A stretch of 22,597 nt of DNA from Ignavibacteriaceae bacterium (GTDB taxonomy: Bacteria > Bacteroidota > Ignavibacteria > Ignavibacteriales > Ignavibacteriaceae), in the NCBI GenBank assembly GCA_023231105.1, contig JALNWB010000053.1:1-22597 (forward strand), written 5' to 3'. Both the position numbers and the translations under genes were made by a program. Of this stretch, positions 8,890 to 15,650 are shown piece after piece (within the stretch, counting starts at the first letter, position 1; each line of letters opens with the position of its first letter). The notes beneath the pieces are model-generated. The model made no database searches. It was not told the DNA's origin and saw only the letters and a list, made by a program, of their open reading frames with translations.

Positions 8890-8907
8890 ACTTGCCGGGA
8901 AGCAAGT
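8890..8907. repeat. Short palindrome related to the 3054-3083 element
   Basis: ACTTGC (8890-8895) and GCAAGT (8902-8907) pair around CGGGAA. The arm core, including the adjoining TTT on one side, matches the palindrome at 3054-3083 (AAACTTGC/GCAAGTTT). It lies between the receiver gene and the HEAT gene. Confidence 0.45.
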
Positions 8908-8930
8908 TTAGACACAAAGTGCCGGAAGAG

Positions 8931-9308
8931 TTATCGCATTTTCAAAATATTTTTTATACGAAGCATAAGTTCGGCGGAAGCGAAAGGTTTTAAGATGTAA
9001 TCAATTGCTCCAAGCTGCAACCCTTTTACCACATATTCCTCGTGGGAATTTGCAGTAAGCAAAATAACCGGGATATTTGCAATACTTGGATTGCTCTTTA
9101 ATTCTTTTAAAACTGTTAGACCATCTTTTACCGGCATCATAATATCAAGCATAACTAAGTCAGGCTTATATTTTATAACTCCTTCCGTAACGCCCACACC
9201 GGATGGGAAATGGATTAAATTAAATCCTTCTTTCTCAAGTTTAAATTTTAATAACTTTGCAATATGCACCGTATCTTCTGCAAAAATTATGGTTTTCTTA
9301 TCACTCAT
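8931..9308 (-). CDS. Stand-alone response regulator receiver (CheY-like)
   Basis: This 125-residue single-domain receiver has no output domain. Acidic Glu11-Asp12, phospho-acceptor Asp55 in LVMLDIMMP, Thr85 in ILLTANS and Lys107-Pro108 in YILKPF are all present, so it should be phosphorylated normally. Single-domain receivers act by protein-protein contact, in phosphorelays or by switching an enzyme. Here it leads an operon with the HEAT protein and glycosyltransferase, so a plausible role is switching polysaccharide synthesis through the HEAT scaffold. No histidine kinase gene is in the window. The ATG at 9306-9308 has no clear Shine-Dalgarno. Confidence 0.95.
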   Translation of the reverse strand: MSDKKTIIFAEDTVHIAKLLKFKLEKEGFNLIHFPSGVGVTEGVIKYKPDLVMLDIMMPVKDGLTVLKELKSNPSIANIPVILLTANSHEEYVVKGLQLGAIDYILKPFASAELMLRIKNILKMR

Positions 9309-9414
9309 CAGCGTTTTACTTTAGTCTTCTTAAGATAATTTTTTATTACACAACAATTTGTTAGTTTCACAAAAACCTCTTTTTAATTTAATAAATTTTC
9401 TTGAATGATGTGTT
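9309..9414. promoter_or_regulatory. Divergent intergenic region driving the two synthesis arms
   Basis: These 106 AT-rich bases separate two divergent genes, so they must hold at least the start of one transcript each way unless upstream promoters are used. TAAATTTTC at 9392-9400 is a loose match to the Bacteroidota -7 element TAnnTTTG, pointing toward the plus-strand gene. I see no convincing -33 partner and no operator palindrome. Confidence 0.35.
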
Positions 9415-10827
9415 ATGAATTTTCTGAAAAAACTTATTCCCGGCAAATCACTTAAATACTGGTTTCTGTTTCTTTACTTTGTTAGTGCTATAGGTTTTGT
9501 GATCGGTTCACTTTTGTTTTGGGGACCGATACGCTGGACGATAGACTACTTTCAGGGGGAAGGGGCTTCTGAAAAAACTGAAAGCTTAATTATCAATGTT
9601 TTTATTGTACTCATTCTTCTTTTAGCCGGGTCAATTTCCTTTTTCATTTCAAGACGATATTGGGAATCGGAAAAGCAAAGTAAAAAATGGGTGATTTATA
9701 TTCCGGCTTTTTTCTTCGCTGCAGTTTTATTTTTATGGATGAATCCCCAGTACATACCTGGAAAAAGCGAGCGGTCGGAAAAGATATCGCTTGCTCGTAT
9801 TTCATTTGTGTTCGGTCCTTATCCTTCAAAAGAGCAAATCATTCAATTAAAGAAAGAAAAATTTTCCGGAATAATTTCATTACTTCATCCGGCGGTGATT
9901 CCTTTTGAACCAAAATTAATTTATGAAGAAGACGCTGCAGCAAAAGATGCCGGTATTGAAATAATTCATGCGCCAATGCTTCCTTGGGTAAGTCAAAACA
10001 TTTCTTCAATTGAAACGATAAAAAAATTGCTTGCTACCGGGAAAGGGAAATACTTTGTCCATTGTTATTTGGGCAAAGATAGAGTAAACGTTGTTAGGAG
10101 AATTATAGAAAGCCAAAATGTTTCTGTAGATGCTAACAATATTAATACATACCGCACCTTGAATGAAATAAAAGTTTTTGCAGAAGGACCCCTTTTCTAC
10201 CTTGGTAAAGCAGTATATTTATTGCCTCATCCTTCGGAAGAAGAATGTTTGGGATATCTGCTTTCCGGTTATGTTAAGCAGGTTGTCTCTTTAATTGATG
10301 ATGCAAGTTCCGAAAATTTAGAGATTACAAAAAAAGATAGCGCATTGTATTCCACCTATGCTATGGATTTTATCCACCATCCTTTTGATCTGCAACATTT
10401 TGATTATACTAAGTTGAGTGAAATTCTTAACCCCTTAAGTTCTCTCCCAAAACCATTAGTTTTAATAATCAAAACCACTAAACCAAAAGAGACCGGGATG
10501 TTGGTTCAAGCAATAAAATCTACTTTTTCAATTAACAAACTTGAAATTGAAAATATTTTTAAACCGGAAAAAGTAGAACGGGTGTACCCAAACATTTTTT
10601 ACGGACCTGTACCCGATGCGCAACAAAGTAAAAGATTGTCGTTAGCCGGTATTTACAATCTTGTTTTTCTTTCGCCGAAATCAACTGCTGCTCAAATTGA
10701 AAATGAAAGCGGAATAAAAACGCATTTCTTAAATGAAAAAGGGAAACTTGATTCATTATTATTTAACGATACTTGGTACCTTTGCGGAGTGCCTTTTGAG
10801 CGAACCGGAAAACTATTCTCTTATTAA
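9415..10827 (+). CDS. Membrane protein with periplasmic dual-specificity-phosphatase-like domain and two degenerate repeats
   Basis: This 470-residue protein has three membrane helices (about 15-37, 57-79, 91-109). Lys/Arg-rich segments at the N-terminus and between helices 2 and 3 predict that everything after 110 faces the periplasm. Residues about 130-235 form a phosphatase-like domain with the P-loop H216-C217-Y-L-G-K-D-R223, the HCxxGxxR signature with nucleophile Cys217. Its opening FGPYPSKEQIIQLKKEKFSG recurs in decayed form at 267-286 (VYLLPHPSEEECLGYLLSGY) and 396-413 (YGPVPDAQQSKRLSLAG). The second copy has no Cys/Arg where the P-loop should be, and the third is truncated. No obvious general-acid Asp is visible in the HAPMLPW stretch. 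The GKDR loop is also found in phosphatases acting on phospholipids. The substrate may be a glycan or lipid phosphate. The gene precedes the LtaS-like gene by 12 bases. No Shine-Dalgarno is seen. Confidence 0.8.
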   Translation: MNFLKKLIPGKSLKYWFLFLYFVSAIGFVIGSLLFWGPIRWTIDYFQGEGASEKTESLIINVFIVLILLLAGSISFFISRRYWESEKQSKKWVIYIPAFFFAAVLFLWMNPQYIPGKSERSEKISLARISFVFGPYPSKEQIIQLKKEKFSGIISLLHPAVIPFEPKLIYEEDAAAKDAGIEIIHAPMLPWVSQNISSIETIKKLLATGKGKYFVHCYLGKDRVNVVRRIIESQNVSVDANNINTYRTLNEIKVFAEGPLFYLGKAVYLLPHPSEEECLGYLLSGYVKQVVSLIDDASSENLEITKKDSALYSTYAMDFIHHPFDLQHFDYTKLSEILNPLSSLPKPLVLIIKTTKPKETGMLVQAIKSTFSINKLEIENIFKPEKVERVYPNIFYGPVPDAQQSKRLSLAGIYNLVFLSPKSTAAQIENESGIKTHFLNEKGKLDSLLFNDTWYLCGVPFERTGKLFSY

Positions 10828-10839
10828 AATAAAAAATAT

Positions 10840-12876
10840 ATGAGCAGTCTATTTTATAAAACACGAGAAGACCTACAATTTTTTATGGAAGAAACTTCTA
10901 AAAGATTTTTCCAACTCACCCTCTCATTAATATTTCTTTTTTTTGTGGTACGAGTGTTTGAGTACTTTTTCATTTCGCATTTGCACAATCTGCCGGTTAA
11001 TAGTTTGCGGCTTGCGGCATCCGGAGTATTCTACGATATAATGTTTTTGCTGAAAATTTGTGGTTATGCGGTAATTCCATTTTTTCTAATTAGTTATTTT
11101 AAATTAAAAATTGCCGAGATTATTTTCATTTCAATTTCCATCCTTCTGTTGATTGGCAATCTTCTGCTTATCTTCTATTATTCAAAATCGTTAGTTCCTC
11201 TTGGTGCAGATTTGTTCGGCTATTCAGTTGGAGAAATTATGCACACGGTTCAAGCTTCCGGCGGATTGAATTTACTTATGCTTCTTCCAATTCTTGTTTT
11301 AGTTTTATTGGTTATCCTCGTTTTTCATTATAGCAAAAGAATTCCTTTGCCAAACGTTTTTGTTTATCTTTTTTTTATGATACTTTTTATTTCGTTTTTT
11401 GTCTATGACGATTATACTCCAAAGACAAAAGGTTATCAAACTGAATTAGAATTTTATACCGTGATCAACAAACTTCAATTCTTTAGTGGAAAAGCAATTC
11501 CCTATTTGTTAAAAGAAAAAGAAGAAGTTATTGCAGGGGATTATTTTATTGATTCGGCTGTCGATCAACAAAATACTTTTACGTATGTTGATAAAAATTT
11601 TCCGTTTTTGCGAATAGACAGCAGCCAAAATGTGCTCGGCAATTTTTTTCAAACCACAGATGAGCTTCCGAATTTTGTTTTTATTATTACGGAAAGCCTT
11701 GGCAGATCATATAGCGGCGAAGGAGCGATTGACGGTAGTTTTACTCCGTTTTTAGATTCACTTGCCGGACAAAGTTTATACTGGAAAAATTTTCTCAGCA
11801 CAAGCGGAAGAACCTTTGCCGTTTTTTCTTCTCTCTTTGGATCACTTCCGTTTGCGGAAAAAGGTTTTTTAGACCTGGGCGAAAAGATGCCGCCTCATTT
11901 TTCATTAATCTCGTTCTTAAAACAACTTGGTTATACCGCGGCATTCTATCATGGCGGAGATGTCCATTTTGATAACATGGATATTTTTTTCAAAAGACAA
12001 AATGTTGATTTTATTCTGGGTGATAAAAACTTCGGCAGCGGATATTATAAAATGCCGGCAAATGCAAACGGATTTTCATGGGGATACGGCGATAAAGAAT
12101 TATTCAAACGCAGCTTGGAACTTATCGATCAACAAAAAAAATCTCCGCGCATTGATATTTATATGACGCTCTCTATGCACGATCCGTTTTTAGTTGATGG
12201 ACAAGATTATTATAGAAATAAAGTACGCGCAAAATTACAAACACTGACTCTTTCTCTTCAACAAAAAGAAGATTATGAAAAATATATTGACATGTATTCA
12301 ACGGTTATGTACACAGATGATGCATTCAAATATTTTTTTGAGGAATTCAGAAAAAGAGATGAATTCAAGAATACTATTTTTATTATAACCGGCGATCACC
12401 GGATGCCGGAAATTCCTATCAAAACAAAACTTGACCGTTTTCATGTTCCGTTCTTGATTTATTCCCCGATGTTGAAAAGAAGGGAAACTTTTTCCTCCGT
12501 ATCAACGCACTTTGATCTGCTTCCATCGTTGATTTCTTTTTTGCGAGAAAATTACAAAGTTGAGACGCCCAAATATGTTACATGGCTTGGCAGCGGTTTG
12601 GATACCGTGCAAAGTTTTCGCAATATTCACTCCACTCCGTTGATGAGAAATAAAAACGAACTTCTTGATTATCTTAATCAAAAATATTTTCTTGCTGATG
12701 AAGAAGTGTTTGAAGTCTTTGACAATTTATTTATTGGGAAAATAAAAGATGATGTTGTGAAAAGCCGCTTACAAAATTATTTTGACGAATTCAAAATGAA
12801 GAACAAAACAATGCTTACAACAAAAACCTTGCTGCCCGATTCCATACTTCAATTTAAAGCAACAAGGGGAAAATAA
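10840..12876 (+). CDS. LtaS-like sulfatase-fold phosphoglycerol/phosphoethanolamine transferase
   Basis: This 678-residue inner-membrane enzyme has five N-terminal helices (within about 25-185) and an extracytoplasmic alkaline-phosphatase-fold domain (about 275-570), the layout of lipoteichoic acid synthase. Visible catalytic elements are Glu285 in ITESLG, nucleophile Thr325 in SGRTFA, the HGG segment, SMHDPF, and Asp519-His520 in TGDHR. These match the LtaS metal and nucleophile positions. Such enzymes move a phosphoglycerol or phosphoethanolamine head group from a lipid to a polymer or glycan. In a Gram-negative envelope the acceptor is more likely a polysaccharide or lipid A-type glycan than lipoteichoic acid; this is inferred. 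The gene lies 12 bases after the phosphatase-like gene and ends one base from the stop of the convergent minus-strand gene. No Shine-Dalgarno is seen. Confidence 0.88.
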   Translation: MSSLFYKTREDLQFFMEETSKRFFQLTLSLIFLFFVVRVFEYFFISHLHNLPVNSLRLAASGVFYDIMFLLKICGYAVIPFFLISYFKLKIAEIIFISISILLLIGNLLLIFYYSKSLVPLGADLFGYSVGEIMHTVQASGGLNLLMLLPILVLVLLVILVFHYSKRIPLPNVFVYLFFMILFISFFVYDDYTPKTKGYQTELEFYTVINKLQFFSGKAIPYLLKEKEEVIAGDYFIDSAVDQQNTFTYVDKNFPFLRIDSSQNVLGNFFQTTDELPNFVFIITESLGRSYSGEGAIDGSFTPFLDSLAGQSLYWKNFLSTSGRTFAVFSSLFGSLPFAEKGFLDLGEKMPPHFSLISFLKQLGYTAAFYHGGDVHFDNMDIFFKRQNVDFILGDKNFGSGYYKMPANANGFSWGYGDKELFKRSLELIDQQKKSPRIDIYMTLSMHDPFLVDGQDYYRNKVRAKLQTLTLSLQQKEDYEKYIDMYSTVMYTDDAFKYFFEEFRKRDEFKNTIFIITGDHRMPEIPIKTKLDRFHVPFLIYSPMLKRRETFSSVSTHFDLLPSLISFLRENYKVETPKYVTWLGSGLDTVQSFRNIHSTPLMRNKNELLDYLNQKYFLADEEVFEVFDNLFIGKIKDDVVKSRLQNYFDEFKMKNKTMLTTKTLLPDSILQFKATRGK

Positions 12877-12877
12877 T

Positions 12878-14035
12878 TTAACGGTGGGAACTGTAATAAG
12901 TGTTAAGAATCTTGGTAACAAGCGGCGAGTAATATTCCCAGAAAAAACTTCTTCGTTCCGGGATTTCCTTCGAATTATAAAAAAACCATTTAAAGAGACG
13001 AACCCATTTTATCTTTGTCGCAAATTGTTCAACTGGATTATCGCAAAAATCGCCGGCAAAATAATAGAAATTATAATCCCGGGTATGTTCAATTACTGCC
13101 GGAAAAGTTTTTGGAATGCCGTTTAATCTTAAAAGCGAATCTCCTTTTTCATTTGTGTAGATTGAATAAATTGAAAGAACATTATTTGTTCGCTGTGTAA
13201 GCATCACATCAAACCAATACGGATATTTTAATTTCGCCGGCAGCCCGAAACGCTCCCGGTTCTCTTCGTTTGTTAAGAGATATGGGACTTCCTGCTTCAA
13301 ATGAGTTTTGTTTTCTAAAACTTCCACTCTGCCGTCAAAATGAACGAAAGCAATTCCGGAGTTTTTAAACTGCCATAAATTATGATGTTGAATTTTGTAA
13401 CTGAGGATAAGCCAGCGGGGAAGTTCTTTGTTGCTAAGTGTATCAAGGCTCTCGAAATATCTCCCCGTCCATCCTGTCCAGCGTAAACCAAACATAGATT
13501 CAAACTCAGATCGCACTTCACTAGTTGTTGGTGAGGCAATGGAATTGAATTCGGTGATAATAAGTCTTTTCTTTTCTTTCATTTTTTGAAGGAACATCAA
13601 ATCAACGGTTGACATTCCGCCGTAAACCAAACTGCTGTGTTCGGTTTGTTCCTTTTGTGAATACCATTCGCTCGAAAAAATTCCATAGGTATCGGTTATA
13701 TAAACCGCTTGAGAAACATTTGCAAGACTGTCTATCTGGTCAGGATTAAAATTTTCCAATCCTTGTACGGAAAATTTTCTATTATTTTTCGGGAAGAATC
13801 CGTAATAATCTTTCGTGATAGAATAGAGCTCCCCGTTTTGTTTAACGAATTTTTCGTTTGTTAAAATCCAATTTAACGACTCGTGTTCTTTTCCTTCGCG
13901 GGTTAAAACAGTTTTATCTATGATGACAATCGGGAAAGGTTTTTTAGGCGAAAGGTGCCATGCAATCATCATCCACAAGGGAAATGGGAGCAGCATAATA
14001 AGAAGAAACCAAATGAATATTTTTCTGTATAGCAT
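12878..14035 (-). CDS. Hypothetical membrane-anchored protein of the envelope polymer locus
   Basis: I do not recognise this 385-residue protein. It has one N-terminal hydrophobic segment (about 7-27) followed by a soluble, probably periplasmic region with mixed alpha/beta character and many aromatic residues. IIDKTVLTREGKEHESLNWIL (35-55), SQAVYITDTYGIF (108-120), VYGGMSTVDLMFLQKMKEKK (137-156) and LIITEFNSIASPT (158-170) look like successive strands and turns of a Rossmann-like fold. The GG turn before a helix recalls amidotransferase-like folds, but no catalytic triad is evident. It begins one base after the stop of the YaiO-like gene (TAA-T-ATG), so the two are probably coupled and work together. 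It is convergent with the LtaS-like gene. No function is assigned. Confidence 0.85.
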   Translation of the reverse strand: MLYRKIFIWFLLIMLLPFPLWMMIAWHLSPKKPFPIVIIDKTVLTREGKEHESLNWILTNEKFVKQNGELYSITKDYYGFFPKNNRKFSVQGLENFNPDQIDSLANVSQAVYITDTYGIFSSEWYSQKEQTEHSSLVYGGMSTVDLMFLQKMKEKKRLIITEFNSIASPTTSEVRSEFESMFGLRWTGWTGRYFESLDTLSNKELPRWLILSYKIQHHNLWQFKNSGIAFVHFDGRVEVLENKTHLKQEVPYLLTNEENRERFGLPAKLKYPYWFDVMLTQRTNNVLSIYSIYTNEKGDSLLRLNGIPKTFPAVIEHTRDYNFYYFAGDFCDNPVEQFATKIKWVRLFKWFFYNSKEIPERRSFFWEYYSPLVTKILNTYYSSHR

Positions 14036-14036
14036 A

Positions 14037-15272
14037 TTAAAAACTAAATTGTGTTCCTACACCGAAAGAAATCTTATTCCGAAATAAATTGGCAAAATAT
14101 TCTTCATAGATGTATCCGGTAGTAAGCGAAAGAGTCTGTCGTTTTGAAATTCTAAAATTGTAATCTGCCCCAATTTTTTTTGAGATTAAAAGATTCGGAT
14201 TGTTCAAACTTCTTTCGTCGGGAGAAATTCCGGTGCCAAGTGAAAACGCCAGATAATTGTCGGCGTCGGTTAAATAGTAGCGCGTTATCAATGTGTAGGA
14301 ATATGAAGCCGAGTTTCCGCTTGGAATGATAAACGTTCTAAATGAAAACCAAAAAGCGCTGTAATATTTTCCGAGTGCAAAAGTATAAATGTCGGTTTTA
14401 GAAGAAGGAAATTTTAAGTAACGGATGCCTGCATCAATTTCAAAACTTAACGGTAAACTGTAATAGAGAGATAATCCGAACCGCAGTTTAGGGAAAATAG
14501 TTGAACCGGAATAACCGAAATTGACGTACGAATAAAACCCATCCATAAATCTCGGATAAGCATCAATCTCAAACTGCATCCCATCTTTTAAAAATCTATT
14601 TGCATAATTTATTCTTCCGATGACCGAGCCTATCGCAGTTTTTCGTGAATAAGAAACCGCAACCGAATGCCACGGATCAAAAACTTTGCTGAAGTGTTCG
14701 TAATCGTAATTTGTGCCGATTGTGTTGATGCGCGTTAAATCTTTTATTCTTTCCGCATAAACAAAAGCTTCGGTGTTGCTTCTGTTTATATGAAGCAAAG
14801 TATCGATTGTCCGGTATGCTTCCTCATAATTTTGAAGATCGACAAGGATTTTTGTTTTCTTTAAAAGAATCTCTTCGGAAACAGGGTTTAAGGTTAACGC
14901 AGAATTTGCATACGCTAAAGCTTTAGGGGAATCTCCCGACCAATATTCCAAATCGATGAGAGCGTTGTGGGCATCAACGCTGGTGGGATTTTTTGCGAGA
15001 GCGTTTGTTAAAACAATTCGTGCGGAATCGCGTAGTTGATCCCAGGTGTAAAGTCTGCCGAGAAAGATTTCAATGTCAGTGTAATTTGGACTTTTACTCA
15101 AAGCTTCTTTGCACAGCGCTCTTGCTTTGATATAATCTTTTTTATCAAACGCCGCTGTACGGGCTTGAAGAAAGAGCTCATCGCTCGTCGGTTCCTTTTG
15201 AGCAAGTGAATCAAACTGAAAAAGAAAAAGTAAAAGTAAAGGGATTTGAAAGTATCTTATTGTTTTCGGCAT
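14037..15272 (-). CDS. TPR-containing YaiO-like outer-membrane beta-barrel protein
   Basis: This 411-residue protein has a signal peptide (about 1-24, hydrophobic LLLLFLFQF, cleavage near SLA|QKE). Tetratricopeptide repeats follow at about 30-170 (DYIKARALCKEALSKSPNY, SPKALAYANSALTLNPVSEE, NYEEAYRTIDTLLHINRSN). The C-terminal half is a beta-barrel ending in an aromatic (GTQFSF). The segment around FLKDGMQFEIDAYPRF is typical of the YaiO outer-membrane domain. TPR plus barrel architecture is shared with PgaA- and BcsC-type export porins, so passage of the polymer made by the glycosyltransferase is a reasonable inferred role. On the minus strand, TATATTTC (15314-15307) upstream is a one-mismatch fit to the Bacteroidota -7 element. 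The next gene starts one base after the stop. Confidence 0.85.
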   Translation of the reverse strand: MPKTIRYFQIPLLLLFLFQFDSLAQKEPTSDELFLQARTAAFDKKDYIKARALCKEALSKSPNYTDIEIFLGRLYTWDQLRDSARIVLTNALAKNPTSVDAHNALIDLEYWSGDSPKALAYANSALTLNPVSEEILLKKTKILVDLQNYEEAYRTIDTLLHINRSNTEAFVYAERIKDLTRINTIGTNYDYEHFSKVFDPWHSVAVSYSRKTAIGSVIGRINYANRFLKDGMQFEIDAYPRFMDGFYSYVNFGYSGSTIFPKLRFGLSLYYSLPLSFEIDAGIRYLKFPSSKTDIYTFALGKYYSAFWFSFRTFIIPSGNSASYSYTLITRYYLTDADNYLAFSLGTGISPDERSLNNPNLLISKKIGADYNFRISKRQTLSLTTGYIYEEYFANLFRNKISFGVGTQFSF

Positions 15273-15650
15273 AAAATGTTGTTTATAAATTATTCCTTTG
15301 TTGATAGAAATATAAACAATAACTGATAAAAAATTGAAAAGAGAATTTCTTTGATAGTTTAAATCAGCGCCTCGTCCCCAATTTCCCTTACATCTCCACC
15401 ATGAATTTGTACAAAAAAATACAACAACACATTATCTTGATTTAGAAAAGGCATACCTAACGACCCTTTGTTAAACAATTCCAATTAATAATAGAAGAAA
15501 ATAAATTGGCAGAAAAAGCTAAAATATTTTTATTTTACTTTTAAACTTTATTATTTGTTGTTGGATTCATAATAAACCGATTTTAAAATAGTTTGAAATG
15601 CCATTGTAAGTGAAAGAATTCTTTAATAGTAACAAGCTGAAAGCGGGTAA
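15273..15650. other. 378-base intergenic region between yaiO-like and TonB receptor genes
   Basis: This is divergent, AT-rich noncoding DNA that must carry the promoters of both flanking genes. It holds repeat copy A (15334-15510) and, on the minus strand, the possible -7 element TATATTTC. The stretch 15511-15650 in front of the receptor gene shows no clear promoter, palindrome or RNA structure. The only open frame is a 14-codon ATG frame inside repeat A, which is not supported as a gene. Confidence 0.6.
15334..15510 (+). repeat. Dispersed noncoding repeat, copy A (upstream of TonB receptor)
   Basis: This is an imperfect direct copy of 18067-18250. Blocks shared exactly and at nearly the same spacing are CACCATGAATTTGTACA (15397-15413), AAGGCAT (15448-15454), TTAAACAATTCCA (15471-15483) and AATAGAA (15490-15496). 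TTGAAAAGA and GTTTAAA mark a less conserved upstream part. The short ATG frame in it is not conserved between copies, so it is unlikely to be coding. Confidence 0.75.

Noticed and set aside
15401..15445. Small ATG frame (MNLYKK...) in repeat A and its counterpart at 18143 in copy B
   Set aside because: The frames stop at different lengths and diverge after about five codons, so the shared sequence is conserved as DNA, not as peptide.
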